64,000 nt of DNA from Ilyonectria destructans (lineage: Eukaryota > Ascomycota > Sordariomycetes > Hypocreales > Nectriaceae), in assembly GCA_020740775.1 (NCBI GenBank), contig JAHEWK010000008.1:1054001-1118000 (forward strand), read 5' to 3'. How positions within the stretch are numbered: the stretch's first letter is position 1; the number at the start of each line of letters is the position of its first letter. Below, in pieces: positions 36,369-49,060 of this stretch. The notes beneath the pieces were generated by a model. The model had not been told where the DNA came from. It made no database searches and saw nothing but the letters and a program-made list of their open reading frames with translations. Both the position numbers and the translations under genes were made by a program.

Positions 36369-39146
36369 TTAAAATGGTCGGGCGTCGAGGTACTCTTGTG
36401 CCTTGGCCCAGGCTGCCTTGTCCGCTTTCGAAAGTTCTTGATCTCTCAGAGTCTGGATGCCTTTGTTGAGCGCATCAACAAAGGCACAAGCAGTTCGGAA
36501 GTCCTCAGTCAGAGCCTCGGCAAATGGCACAAAGGTGTCGGGGAATTCTTGCAGCCGCTTTGCCCGTGCCTGCTTATCGTCACTGGCCTCGTCTTCGTCG
36601 AAAAATGTTCGGACGGCGATGCCAAGTCCAATGTCGGGCTCGGTCAGGAAAGGGAGTCTTGGATGGCGTTAGTTGTTGTGTTTTGTAGACATCAAATTGC
36701 ACTTACCTTTGGCTGATTTCCAACTGATCATTCCTTTCGCGCTTGGATTGAGCGTACAGGAACATTGATGCGACAATAGCCTCGATCAGGTCGCGATTAG
36801 ATTCTCGTACGGTTGATGACAGAGACCGGAACACCAAAAGACTCTTGTTAAGAGGACCAGTGTATCCGTAAACCTGGTGTCGCAGCTTCAATAGGGATGC
36901 GCACTGGCTGATGAGAACCAAGCTTGACTTCTCCTCGTCTGTGCCCTTCCTGGGCAGGCCCGGCTGGTCCTGGACGTACGTTCCGTTCAACAGGCCAAAT
37001 CGAATAAGCTCAAATGCGAGAAGGGCGGCTTCATCAACGCCGGGCACGTCCGGCTGGTCTTCATTGGAATCCTTGATGGCGAGGATCGTCGTAGCTAGCG
37101 CATTGCCCCAATCGGTGAGCTTGTGCTCATCGTTGACGTAGCCTCGGAGGTGGAGAAATCGCCAAATGGCGATCGAAGTTACCATCTCGGTGCTGTCGAT
37201 ACCCTTAATGGGCTTTTCCTTGGGGAAAGTATTCTTGACGAAGTCAAAGTTGGCGAGTGCCAAGACCTCGAGGGCAACAGGACCGGCAAAGTTGGCAGGC
37301 AGGAAGGTGGTGACATCATTAAGCTTGACGTTCCAGCTGGCCGCTTGTTGTGAAGGAGGAGGCTGCAGAGACCGGTGGTTGATGATGTGAGAGAACTTGG
37401 GGTCGTACCAGACCCGCATCTTGATGGTCTTGTGCTGAATACCGCGGTGGAGTCTGGGAATGAGGAGAGCCAGGGCTTGTTCCTTGATGGGAACCACCTG
37501 CTTCGTGACTAGGTTCTTGTACTGGTCCGAGGCGACGCCGTCGAGGGTCGGCTGGATAATGATCTGACCGTGAGTGATGGCGCTTAGCAGACGAGGCCCA
37601 ATTAGGCCGGTGTTGACATAGTGGAAGAGCTCGGCAGGCAGCTGGAGGCCGAGGTATTCATGGTTGTCCTTGGTTAGGCGCTCGGAGTCGTTGACACGGA
37701 TCTCGCCACTCTCTGCAATGTAGACGAAGTGGTTCACGGCCATTCTCGCTTTGTGGTACTTGTCAAGCCAGTTGGGGTCCTTGTTTTGGAGGATGTCGTT
37801 GAAGCTAGCGCAGGCGGTAGCGACGCTATTTTCCGAAGTCCTCATGAGATTGGCGGCAGTCGAGATGTTGTAGTCGGAGTACATGGAGTTCTCCAAGAGC
37901 GCGGGGAAAGGGGGGAGGAAGGAGGTGCCCGACATGAGGTATGAGTCGATGAATCTCTGCTCGCTGGCGGTAGGCGTAAGGCTGCGCATGACCTTCTTCT
38001 TGGAGATGGCAGTGACAGTCTTAGCATCCCAATCAAAGCTGCGGATGACCGAGTCCTTGACGGGATACAACAGAAGCTCCTGCGAGCCCATGACGCCCGA
38101 GCACTGGTCGGAGTCGATCATTTCAAAGTAGGCGAGCTGCACCTGGTTAGAATTGTAGATCGCAAGAATTTATGCCGGCACGAACCTGGGCGCAAGCGGT
38201 GTACGGAGCTACCAAGAAATGGAGTCCCCGGCCATTGATGATTCTCTGGAGCATGGGGTAGAGGTTCTGCATGCGAAAAGCCCCTATTATATTGTTCAGT
38301 CAGTACAGCGCGCATGACAACCACAATAGTCGACGCACCTGGGTTGGCGCCGAATGTCGTCACGGCCTCCTCGGCTGCCGTCTTAGAGTACAAGTCCCAG
38401 GCCTCGTCCGTCTTCTTGTTGGCCTTGAGGCCGCGGTCGAGAGAGATGTCATCCTGTCCGGATACGGACTGGCCGTCGAAAATGAAGAAGGGGGTGATGT
38501 GGTGCTTCGCCCAGAGATCGAGATTGTCATTGATGTGTGCTTCGATGCCAGTCAGGCCGCCGAGCGCAGACAGGAGAGGTTCGTGGGAGGGAGCATTATC
38601 GAGGAGCTGGTTGAGGTAGTAGGTCGCATCGACGGCAAGGGCGCATTGTTCGAGCTCGGAAATGTCGTGCGTGCTGTGACGTAGAGTCAGCGCAAAAGCT
38701 CAAGTGGGAGTCAAGAGCGACGGCGATACGTACGACGCCTGGTCGTTGATCCAGGAATCCTCAACAAGGACTAGAGGAGCGGTCAGCACATGCTAAACGG
38801 GGAGGCCATGGTCTGCGTGTTGCGTGGAGGCCAGGCTGTTGGAGACGACTACTCGGCACGGCGCTTGGGGCGTAGGTTGGCTAAGGAGAGGTGGACGAAG
38901 CTTGTCAAGAGCAGCTAGAGCTGCAATTGAGCTTAGATTCGCCGTGACGGCTTCCCCTAGGAAGCCAACAGGCGACGTTGAAGCTAGCTGCGCCGAGACG
39001 AAGCTCACACGACCACAATGTTGGCACTCTGGCCACAGGCTCGGGGCCAACGGCCAACCCAGCTCAGTGGCCTCGCCAGGCCAGACACGCAGCAGGCAAG
39101 CAGGAGGCAAACACAGGAGAGGCTTGGACTCAGACTCACACGGCAT
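36369..39146 (-). CDS. MKT1: MKT1-type post-transcriptional regulator (XPG-like)
   Basis: Predicted 733-residue cytosolic protein. In yeast Mkt1 works with Pbp1 on poly(A)/3'-UTR control of mRNAs such as HO. Exons: 39146-39140 (7 nt), 38770-38734, 38673-38339, 38283-38186, 38142-36707, 36657-36369. The N-terminal part is an XPG-N/XPG-I nuclease-like fold (CALAVDATYYLNQLL, PFFIFDGQS, LHFLVAPYTACAQ), in which the acidic residues of true FEN/XPG enzymes are only partly kept; after it come the Mkt1 N and C domains (ITHGQIIIQPTLDGV, WRFLHLRGYVN, ending LDARPF). The first exon is inferred: no ATG lies before the first conserved block, and ATGCCGT joined by a 369-nt intron gives MPFLVEDSW. All other junctions are supported by frame and homology. 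Confidence 0.88.
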
Positions 39147-39670
39147 CTCGAACAGCTCACTGCGACTCAGTCAAGCGCCCGTGGATCTCGAGTTACCGGC
39201 GTCGAAAACCGGTGGCCAGGGAATTTTCAGGAGAGGGCGATCCGCAGACAAGGGTCGGTCGGTCGTTCGACGGGGGGCCAGAGGCGAGCGGAAGCTGGCT
39301 GTTGGCGGGCAAACCAAACCAAAGAACAAAGGATGGGGATGGCGGGGTTGATCACAGCACGGAGGGAGCTGGAGGGAAACAAGCGGCGCAGCTCTAGGGA
39401 GGAAGGAGGCGGAGGCGGAGGCGGGGGAGGAGAGGCGGGCCTTTTGGGGGAGGGAAGGCACGAGGGAGGAAGTTCCGGATGGAAGGCGGCGTGTCGGAGA
39501 GAGAGAAAGAGAGGCAGAGCAGGGGAGGCAGTGACAAACGATGGATCGCTTTTTGCCAAAGGTTTCGGGTGAGGCTAAGGTAGGTAGGATAGTGCGCGTT
39601 GGAGACTTGGACCTGGCAACAGGAAAGTTTGGCGAGTTACAGCATGGCAGGGAGCAACCGTAAAGGCAGG

Positions 39671-39717
39671 GGCGGTGCGGTACGGTACGGTGCGGTGCGT
39701 TGCGGTGCGCCGGTGCC
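39671..39717. repeat. Pentanucleotide microsatellite (GGTGC/GGTAC)
   Basis: About nine imperfect copies of CGGTG/CGGTA in succession. Confidence 0.75.
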
Positions 39718-40243
39718 AGTTTGTGTAATGTACCTGGCGCACTACGGGCAGACGTACCTGCTGCGAGGTACCTTCAAAACCCACATGTCACAGGGGACCT
39801 GCGCCCAACAAACAAGCAAGCCCTGGCGGTTGGCACTACCTGTGGCTGGTGCATGCGCCTTGTGTGCTGTGGCGGTGCGCACCAGAGCAAACCTAATTCG
39901 GCTTACCGAAGCTCACCGAGCTGGAATAGCTCTCTTGGCCTGGCGGGGTGATGACGAGCCCCTCACTCCCGCTTTCAGGGTCTTGCCCAAACAGATCAAG
40001 CTGCCTTTGACAAACGCGACCAGGTCTAATGCCAATCCCACGTTTTATGCCTAAGGCCGAATTTGCGTCAGCCCTTTTGCCTCCAGTGGTTACATCGGAG
40101 TGATACAGATACGGCCCTGCATGCCCTCGGCTTAGACATGCGGAGGTGACCCACCCACCAATCAATCAAGAGCTATATGACTACTAAGGAGAGACAACAC
40201 CACTCTCGGCCGAACCCGCCCGCTGATAACACTCTTATCTCAC

Positions 40244-40251
40244 TATAAAAG
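40244..40251 (+). promoter_or_regulatory. TATA box of the 2OG oxygenase gene
   Basis: TATAAAAG lies 61 bp before the ATG at 40312, in a good core-promoter position. Confidence 0.55.
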
Positions 40252-40311
40252 GGCAGCCTCTCCTCCAACTGCTCCATCACGCTCCACCTCCGCAGTACAA
40301 GTACAGAAACA

Positions 40312-41602
40312 ATGGCCGCCACCGCAAAGATCCCAATTATTGACGTTTCCGCCCCGGGCGTGGACCAGAAGGAGATAGCGCGTCAGCTTGTGGACGCTGC
40401 CGAGGAACACGGCTTCATCTATATTCGAAATCTGGGCCGCGACATCTCGGCCGGGGACGTTGATGGCGCATTTGCCCTCGTGAGTCACCCGAAATGGTTG
40501 GAACAAAGGACTCAATGCTAACTGAGTGGCCCTGTAGTCGAAAAAGACATTTGAATGCCCGGTAGAGGAGAAGCAGAAATGCACTATTCAGACCAACAAT
40601 CGAGGATGGTCGGGAATGCACTCCGAGACTCTGGACCCAAAGAACCAGAAGGTAAGCCATGACTCAATGTCTTTCGATTCTTATCACATCCACTTGTTCT
40701 GATGCTGATGGATCCCTGTCTAGGTCGGAGACTTCAAAGAGTAAGACACCCGTACACCCCACCAGATTTGATGCGAGACAAAAACTCATACAAATAATCC
40801 AGAGCCTTCAACTTTGGCGAATTCACCAATGGCAAAGCCCAGCAACCTATTCCCACCCAAATCCTTACAGATGAACCCCAGATCGGCGCCTTTTCAGATT
40901 CTTGCCATGCCCTCTGTCAAAAGCTCCTCTACCTTCTGGGTATTGGCCTCGGGGTAAGCTATCTCTCATACCCTATGAAGCTCAATGAGACTAGGTTGAT
41001 TCTGATACATCTAGGTTGGTGACTTCTTCTCTTCCGCCCATAAAAGGGATAAGGGCCCCTCTGGCTCTATCCTCCGCTTCCTCCGCTACCCACCAGCCGA
41101 TTCTACGGCGCATTCCGAAGACGACATTCGTGCCGGAGCTCACTCAGACTACGGTTCCGTCACTCTGCTCTTCCGTCTCAAGGGCCAGGCAGGCCTCGAG
41201 GTGCTTACCAAGGAGAATGTCTGGGCTCCTGTACCTGTTTCCCCGCCCGGCACCGAGGATGACCCTAGCCCGCCGATTCTCATCAACATCGGCGACCTGC
41301 TCTCATACTGGACCAACGGCCTGTTTCGGAGCACGGTTCACCGAGTTGTCTTCCCAACGGACGGGAGTGTGGGTGTAAAGGGCGAGACAAGCAATGGGCC
41401 GAGGTACTCCATGGCATACTTTTGTCACCCTGTGGGGGCAGCACCACTCGAGCCCGTCCCCAGCGAGCGGGTAAAGAATTTCGTGCCGTCTGAGGGGACC
41501 CCGAATGCGAACCCCTATGCCGAGAGGAAGGTCATGACCGCCGATGAGCACCTTTTCATGAGACTCAAGGAAAGTTACGGAGACTTGTATGATAAGAAAT
41601 GA
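40312..41602 (+). CDS. 2-oxoglutarate/Fe(II)-dependent oxygenase (IPNS-like)
   Basis: Predicted 345-residue oxygenase of the isopenicillin-N-synthase/flavonol-synthase superfamily. Exons: 40312-40479, 40538-40651, a 17-nt micro-exon 40724-40740, 40803-40953, 41015-41602; all phases agree. The DIOX_N domain starts with KIPIIDVS and includes EEHGFIYIRNLG. The iron-binding triad is complete: HSD in AGAHSDYGSVTLL and the second histidine in STVHRVV; the 2-oxoglutarate-binding RxS is in RYSMAYF. GWSGMHSETLDP in the middle matches the usual substrate-loop block of fungal members. Such enzymes hydroxylate or desaturate small molecules in the cytosol. The neighbours give no pathway hint, so the substrate is unknown. 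It ends 88 bp from the convergent ligase-domain gene. Confidence 0.93.
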
Positions 41603-41690
41603 TAGGTACAATGTCTGAAGCTTTCAAAACCGGTGCAATTCGTAAATTAACTCATGTTTCGTAAGTCATTTCTTGTTCGTTGGATCCCCA

Positions 41691-44600
41691 CTACACAATG
41701 CCGCAATACCACCGTCTCCACGGATCATGCCACCCATCATAATACTTTGGCGTGACATTCTCATCCTCCATGATCGTGACGTACTTCAACACCCGCCAGT
41801 CGTAAATTGTCACCCAATCGCGTTTATCCTCTGGGAGCGATGTCCTCCTTTCTTCAACAGATGTAAGGAGAGCCTTTGTTTCTGCTTGCTGCCCCACGCT
41901 GTCGACCAACAGGATTGTGTTTGGGCGAGGTTCCCAGTGCTGGTCATCCACAGTCCTCGCCTTTTCTCGTTCTAACCAACCGTCAAGATCCTCAATGGGG
42001 TCTAATATGCCATGACCATGAAGTAAAGACTTTGCTTCGGCAGAGGTATCTATAATGTTCGCGGCTATCAAGATGACGGTCTTCACAAATCGGCATGCGC
42101 TTCCGGAATAGCGACAGCTGGTTCGCGGGGGAGCCGCTGATTGCGGCTCTGCCTGTTCAGGAGTTTGAGAATGCGCGACATATTCCTCTGCTCTCAGAAA
42201 CGATAGCTCTTTGTCAGCTACTCGCTGATCCTCGCTGTCGGGGATTTCGATGTCTGGGATTGTAATATCCGTTGTGTCCTCCATTGGAGAAGTTGGGCGG
42301 GCAATTTGTGAGGAGCGGAACTTTGAAGTGGTGGCAGTTGTAAAAGACGCCTCGGGTGACGAAGTGAGGTCGATCACTTCAGGCTGGAGTTGTAGGTTGC
42401 AAGGTGGAATGGAAGAGAAAGACGAAGGATCTGACTGCGAGTTGCCATTGATGTCCGTCAGAGGTTTGCGTGTTTGCGAGGATGTTTGCTTCTGCGTAGG
42501 CCGTGCAGTAGTTTGGGTTAATGCTTGCTTTACTTTTCGTCGTTTGTGTGGTGAGGATGGCTTTGCTGGAGGGGAAATGCGCTTGTGGCTGACATGTTTG
42601 TCGGTTGGCGAATTAGTTTGAATAGTGGGCGCAGACGTAGTCGCAGGTGTGACGTTTGTGACGGCTGGCAAAGGGCGCGTTCCCGCGAATCGATCGTGAC
42701 AAGGGCTTTCTGGTCCAATGGGAAGTAACCTGGCAGCGACAGGCGAGGTCGGAGTCCAAGCCACGGTCGAGGCCTGGGAAGATCTTCGAGGCGATGGTGT
42801 AGGCATCGTTGTCATGGTAAGCTGGCTGATGGCATCCACTGCGACTCCTCGAGGATCCGCTCCTTCGAGCTTCGCAATCCACTGGAGGTTCTCCTGACTA
42901 TCCTCCAACACCTTTGCCGTGGTGGCATCCTTCGCCATCTCCTGGAGCTGCTCAAAGGAGACAGTGTCCGTAAAGTCACGATCGCAGTGGACCTTGGTCA
43001 CTGATGGAAACCGCAAACTCCAAAATCCAGTGTTTCCCACCTTGTCAAAGCTGAAGCACTTCAAGTCAAAGACTAAGGGATTGGTAAAGACAACTGCCAA
43101 CGGCGTGCCCTGTTCAACACCCGGGGTAAGCTTGAGCTCGAGGTGAGTGTTCTCGTTGGAGGGAACAGGCATGGGGTTGGCGTAGGTGACGACATCTCTG
43201 AGCATCGTCTCGTTGAGCTCCACAACGTTGACCACAGTGAATTCGGGCTTGGCGTTCCATCTCTTGACGTGCTCTCTATTGTCAAGACAGCCCAGATAGA
43301 AGTGAGTCCATTTCAAGTCCGCAATTCGATACCCCCTTGCCTTGACTGGGTCGTATCGAGCACCAACCACGGCAAAGTCCCCGACATCCCCGAAATTACC
43401 AATGTACTCTTTTTTGAGTTTAATGCAACAACTTGAGAATGGTCGTCGGAGATCTGAAAAGTCGAAATATGGATCGTCGGGCTTCAGAACAAGACCTTCC
43501 TTTTTGCCCAGAATTGTCTTCGCAAATACTTTCCGCAAGTTTGATGCGCCCAAGTTATGACCGAAATCAATGACCTCGCGCTGGACCAGCTCTGCCCATC
43601 CTCTTTTAAAATAAATGAGGTTGGAGAGGAGTTTGAACCTCTCGGAATGGCGAACATTGATGAGGGACTGGTCGTCTAGGAGTAAGAGATCGTAATACAC
43701 TATCATTAAATGTTCATGAGGCCCGGGCCTGCTTCGGTTAGTAACTGAACAATATCAAGGCAAGGGTAACCATACAAGGAGTCCTGCTCCGTATTCAAAA
43801 AACGGCCTCGTCGAGATACATGCTTTCTTATTTTATGAAAGGGGAGAATTTTTTGTTCCTGTGAAGTGTTAGAATATCGTTGGCATTGGGCTCATTTGAA
43901 CGCACGGAATCATCGTATACAAGCAATTCGCCTTCCAAAATGCAGCCCTTTGTGATCCTTGCGTCACCCTGTCCAATTTTTAATGATTCTAGAATGATCC
44001 TATGGAAATTAGTTTCGTTGCATGAAATTGAGCTGTGACACGTACCCATGAAGCGCCTCTCTATCCTCTGTGCTATCCTTGCCGCTCTTCGAGAAAATTT
44101 GGACGCATTGGTCGCCTTTACTGAGGTCGATATGGATTTGGCAATACTCCCCATCCATTTTCTCTTCAACGCTCATTCGCCCATGACCTATGTCAAGAGA
44201 ATGCTTGATGCTTCGTCCCTTCATCCAGGGCTGCCGCCCCACCTTGACTCCCAGCTGAGGCTTAACGGAGCTGAGTATCCGCTCTCGAGATGTTTTGCGC
44301 GCCCCAGTAGGCAAGAGCCTGCTTCTAATGGCCTGAACAGCGTTTATGGCAGTAGAAAAGTCGTCCTGAACTTTAAGCACTGAAGGGAGGATTGGATCGC
44401 AAAGACGGTAGATAAGATGAGGATCGAGCAACAGAGGCTGGTAGTCTTTGAGGATGAGCCTGGTGAACCATTTGGCCTCGTTTGCATTCAAACGCCTGTA
44501 AACTTTTTCGAGATCGCCCCGGTTGCCCTGGGTAAGGGTAGCCTGGGAGTTTCGGATGGCAGGGGAACTCCATTTCACCCTGGAAGCAAGAGATTGCAGG

Positions 44601-45042
44601 ATCTCGTCAATTTCTTCGACCGTAACCTGATGTTGTTTGTCGAATGAAGGATTTGGCTGACGAGTAATTAGCTGGAGTTATTTTGATACCTGGACCTGAC
44701 ACTCACAGTCACGGTGAGGAGTCGGGTAACACAATCAGCCAGATCAATCCCCGAGCCAGGTTGTCGATACTGTGACAATTCCGCAATACGAGAAGCCCCA
44801 AGAAAGAACGCCCGACCAATAATTTTCTCAAGAGTAGGCGCCTGGATGCAGTAGACCCGATCTATTCTCTTTTCTGGCAGCAATGTGGACAAGAGGGCCA
44901 CTAGATTGGTATCGTGTGCATTAATGCGATCCCGATGACGCGTAAACCAACCGGCCACGACATGTGCGTTGCTCTTACGGGATACCGAAAGCTTGTAGGA
45001 TGGTTCAAGCAGGTCGCAAACCAGAGCAAAGGGGAGCGGCAT
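41691..45042 (-). CDS. ATP-dependent DNA-ligase-domain protein with long C-terminal tail
   Basis: Predicted 1053-residue protein. Exons: 45042-44707, 44656-44046, 43999-43906, 43858-43776, 43728-41691. The N-terminal ligase domain spans about residues 1-240, then the adenylation domain with active-site Lys278 in EEKMDGEY (motif I, KxDG), motif III in CILEGELLVYDD, motif IV EGLVLKP, motif V CCIKLKKEYIGNFGDVGDFAVVGARYD, then the OB-fold region. Two introns (43905-43859 and 43775-43729) were needed to restore ILPFHKIRKHVSRRGRF and the following block. After about residue 710 the chain is disordered, with basic clusters and SUMO-interaction-like motifs (EVIDLTSSPE, then ITIPDIEIPDSED). The last about 150 residues may hold a weak BRCT-like fold (uncertain). 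It resembles ligase IV/III-type enzymes in the core but is not the canonical Lig4 by its tail. Probably nuclear, DNA repair. Confidence 0.88.
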
Positions 45043-47407
45043 TGTGGACCAATTTCAAAATCATATCAGCGATGTTGAGAGGACGGGTCCAGGAGAGGGA
45101 GAGGATGCTGCTGATATAAAGGATCCGCTCTGGAGGTCGGTGTGGAATGAAGCTGGGTCTATTCACAGGCAAGCGCAGGCGCAGTTGTAGGCAGCAAGGG
45201 CAGTTGAGCAGAATGACTCCATTCTCGGGGGAGGATTTACGCAGTCGGATCCGAGATGCCTGACGACAGTGCCTGGCTCAAGTGCCTGATGAAGTGTCAC
45301 GCGTGCAGGATGGCCCGCACGTCTCCATCAAGCTAAAGTGAACACGGTACGCGACAATAACGGGAAGTCACATGATGTCCATTAAAACACTCCCTCATCC
45401 CATCTTTGCCCCCATGCCATCCCCATGCTATCCCTATACCATGATCTCTGTCTCTCGCTGACATCAGCGGGGCGGACAGGCGATGGAATGCGGCACTGCA
45501 ACCGGTTGAGGCATGACCTGCACGTGCAGACCCGGTGACAGGGCAGATGAAACACCACCACAGGGTCCATTGGCTGCTAATTTCGGCGGAAATTGGGGCC
45601 AAGCGGCCATGTTGCACGGTTGCAGCTCAATTGCTGATGCGGCCCTTGCGTCGCCGCTACGCCGTTGCTGGGATTGGCGGGGGGATTGCTTGTCATGCTG
45701 GCAGCTGGTGGCCAGTGATGGGAGCCAGTGAAGAGAGGGCGGGTTCAGCACTACCGCGAGCCCACAGGGCACTACGGAGTAGGGCGGGAGTGCTAGGCCC
45801 CTGTGGGAACGCCTGTGGACACACTTGCGCCAGCGGCCACTGGGAATCTTGGAACCCTGGCATCGAGCTGCGGCCCAAGTTGCGTGGCTTTGACTGGATC
45901 CTTTCGAAAATGGTGAGCGAATGTCTCTCTCAAGGAACCCCCACCCCTACATCCTGCACCACCATGCTGCAGGTCGTGCATCTGCAGCACACCGCGAGCA
46001 ACAGGAACCACAGGCAGCCAATTGCGCCGGCCGTATGGGGCCCGTTCTGGCTGGCCAACGGTGCCTCGAGCGATCCTTTTGGGCCACTTGGCCATCCCAT
46101 CCGCACCGATGAAATCCCCAACACGGACGGGCGCGGACCCCCCTGAGGCTGAGGATTGAGGGGCCGAGGGTCATGAGAGGGTCAAGCCCGTCCCTCCGGA
46201 CGAGACATCGACGCACCACCACACACTCTGGCGGACGAGTTGGGAGAGCCCAGCTGAGCAGCTAACGCGATGAGCATCGAGAAACGCAGCAAACTAACGG
46301 GGACCGGGGCCCGATCCACTGCCGACAGCTGGTTGTCCGGGTTAATGGTGCCATTTGGGCTGCGTCTCACAGCTCCGTTGATGGATGCATCCCGATGATA
46401 ATCATAATAGTCGCCGCAATACGGGTACGGGCGGCGTCGGGCGCTGCCGAGGTGAATATAAACAAACCGCACCTCGTGATCTTCGACGACTTCCTGTTGG
46501 GATTCCTCTGTTCCGGCTCTCCCATTTCGCATCCCGACCCATCCAACCGTCGTCATTCATTCATTATCCATTCTCCCATCACCACCGCGTTCCCACCCAC
46601 ACACACTGTTTTTCATAGGTTCCTCACCGCCGTCGTCCAGTCCCAAGCATGATTGATCGCCGCTCGCTTGGTTATTGACAGCACCTCATCTCCCCGCCCA
46701 CGCTCATTTACGTCGCCAGTCTCGATACTACCGTTCCTTATCAGCACGCGCAGCCCGCCATCCAGACCCCCGCCGCCCCTTCATCCCCTAGAATAACGTC
46801 ACCCTGCCCCGGACGACTTCCCCCTGGCCGACCCCCCGGTTCTGAGTTCCCAGACCGCAAAACGCCCACTCAACTCACTCAACTCACCCCCAATGGTTGT
46901 GCCCTAGGCGCGAGTCTTGCACTGCAGAGTCCACTCTGGCCCTTCTCGCACTCCCCAGCTGGGTTTGGTTCAGCGCTCTAGGCGTCGTCGGCGCTTCTGT
47001 TACCGCCACTGAGGGCCGCTGAGAGCCACTGAAGAGCCCCCGATACGCCCTCAACCCCCTGAGCCTCCACCACAACGGGCGGCGCCAACCCCCAATGCGC
47101 AACACCACCCGCCGAAACTCGCCTACGCCTACAGTCCTCCACACCTCTCTTTCTCCTAACCCGCCATCGCTCCCTGATGCCCGGTTTCCTCCTTCAACTT
47201 TGCGCCGCCCATCGTTGTTCGTCCCTTTTGTTCGATGATTATCGCCATCTGACCCAAGCCCACTACAGAGCGCTCGCTGCCCGGCCCTTTGTCGCCGCCG
47301 TTAGACTGCGGCGTCGCAGAGCCTATCGTGCTCCCGTCACTCACTTGCAGAAACGCCGAAAGACCGTCGACTTCCGTTCTTTTAAGTTCCTTGAGCGCCG
47401 CCTCGAC
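45043..47407. other. Divergent intergenic region
   Basis: 2.4 kb between the ligase-domain gene and the DUF4048-like gene. A 203-codon frame at 45535-46146 is an overlapping, low-complexity shadow. The CT-rich stretch from about 46,530 to 47,170 looks like promoter and leader of the downstream gene. Confidence 0.5.
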
Positions 47408-49060
47408 ATGGCTTCCCAGCAAGCGGTCCGCCGCCGCTACTCCGTCGCTGACCCAGTGCCTGCGGATTCAATCATGCCTGCGACAGCTGCCACTCCCAGC
47501 CCGGACAACAACAACCCAAACACAACAGATGCCCCCGTCGCTGCGAGCATGCCCGCCCGTGACCTCTCACGGACTCGCCAGCAGAAGCAATCCGCCTCAA
47601 CAACACACAGCCGCCAGGACAGCGCCGCCTCAACAGCATCGATGCCTCCACCGCCAGTCTCCCGAGAGGACGCTCCCCCCTTTAAGCGTGGCCACTCACG
47701 CTCAAAGTCCAGCATGTGTCGACAGGTCAATCGACTCTCCCTAACCCTCCCAATTGCTCCCCCAACCAGCGATCCGTCCAGACCGACTCCCACCTCTGCT
47801 TCCGTGCCCCCGACGCCTATCGACTCGGCTGCCACTTCGCCCTCTGACGCTAATGAGTTCATCATTGCCATTGCCGCTCAGGAGAGACGGGTGCTGGAAC
47901 TTCGTGAGGAGTTGACTCGTGCAGAGACAGATCTAATTGTACTCAAGAAGAAATGGTCCTCACAGGATGCATCCCGCAAGAGGGCTGAACAGTACCCTCG
48001 AGAGGCTGTCCGCCCCACAGTCCAAACCTCTGACGACGAGCCGACATCGGCAAGACGCAGCGTCGACCAGGACCGCAGAAAGCTATTGCAGCAGAGCCAG
48101 CCTTCAACTCCCCAAACACCTCAAAGCCGGCGAAAGGTCATGCGCGGCGGCCACACCAGAACCCTGTCTCTCCTTTCGCCAGGAAAGGACGGAGCCTTCT
48201 CTCTCTACGAGGACCGCCCAGATCAGGAATCAGTCAAGCTTCCCCCGATTGAACGCAGGGCTGCTCAATTAACCAACCCTACTCTGGCCAAGAGGGCCTC
48301 CTGGGCGCCGCGTTCCCAGGCAAACGTCCCAGGCGTTGCCCAAATGGCTGAGGACTTTAAACTAGGCTTCAAGGCTTTTGTCGACGACATTCGTCAAATC
48401 ACAGTCGGAGACGAGCCGATTAATGGTCAGCAACTTCGATCCAGGGCAATTGACTCCCGTAACTCACTAGAGAATCAAGACACTGTTAGGCCGAGCCACG
48501 CCCTCCGACCGAAAGTAAGCACCGTGTTTGAGCCTCCTCACTCGGCCGAGTCGAGCCCGGTTCGAGGCGCCAAGTCCGCGGCGGCGACGAAGGAGACCCA
48601 AGAGAAGGCAAAGACGAAGGGCAAACACTTTTCGTGGACCCCTCTTGGGGTTGACTCACTCGATGACAATGATTGGTCCAACTGGGAATCGCCGGCATCC
48701 ACCAAGACCTCGCGCTGGAGCGGCTCGACCATGGGCAGCAGCCTCGACGACACGCCCGATGAGGACGAGCCGACCACCACGCCCTCGTAAGCTAACTCAA
48801 CACATTATTCTTCTACCTGGTCACATACTAATTTGCCATCTAGAAAGAGAAAGTCGCTTGGCTTTGATTCCCCTCTCCTTTCCCCCAAACTAGAGGAAAT
48901 CTCCAATATGGTTAACCGACTCACCCCGACCAGTCTCAAGCGAACTGCGACCAACCTCATGGATGAGTGGGAGAAGTCACTAACGGAACCCCAAATTCAA
49001 CAGCGACGGGTCTCGAGCCAGGCGCGGGGCAAGGCTCAGAACAAGGAGAACAGTGTATAA
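47408..49060 (+). CDS. DUF4048-like disordered protein
   Basis: Predicted 531-residue, Ser/Pro/Thr-rich protein from exons 47408-48786 and 48844-49060. A conserved block reads FKRGHSRSKSS then RQVNRLSLTLPI, typical of the fungal DUF4048 family; behind it a coiled coil (about 148-185, with AAQERRVLELREEL) and the C-terminal block RLTPTSLKRTATNLMDEWEKSL. No catalytic domain or membrane segment. The frame stays open upstream to an ATG at 47177, but the start at 47408 was chosen because it has a good context (CGACATGGC) and the 77 extra residues are unlike the family. Function unknown; the many SP/RxxS sites suggest regulation by phosphorylation. Confidence 0.75.

Larger units (their letters stand above)
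39147..40311. other. Upstream region of MKT1 and of the 2OG oxygenase gene
   Basis: 1.2 kb between divergent genes. It includes purine-rich tracts at 39,390-39,520 and a pentanucleotide repeat at 39671-39717. Frames in 39,018-39,572 are low-complexity shadows. Confidence 0.5.

Noticed and set aside
39227..39572. Frames in the purine-rich tract upstream of MKT1
   Set aside because: They arise from simple GGAGG-type sequence and encode low-complexity peptides.
45535..46146. 203-codon plus-strand frame in the ligase/DUF4048 intergenic region
   Set aside because: Low-complexity, Cys/His/Arg-rich and overlapped by several minus-strand frames; likely promoter DNA.
47177..47407. In-frame upstream ATG adding 77 residues to the DUF4048-like protein
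   Set aside because: The extension is Arg/Ala-rich leader-like sequence unlike the family; the ATG at 47408 has better context.
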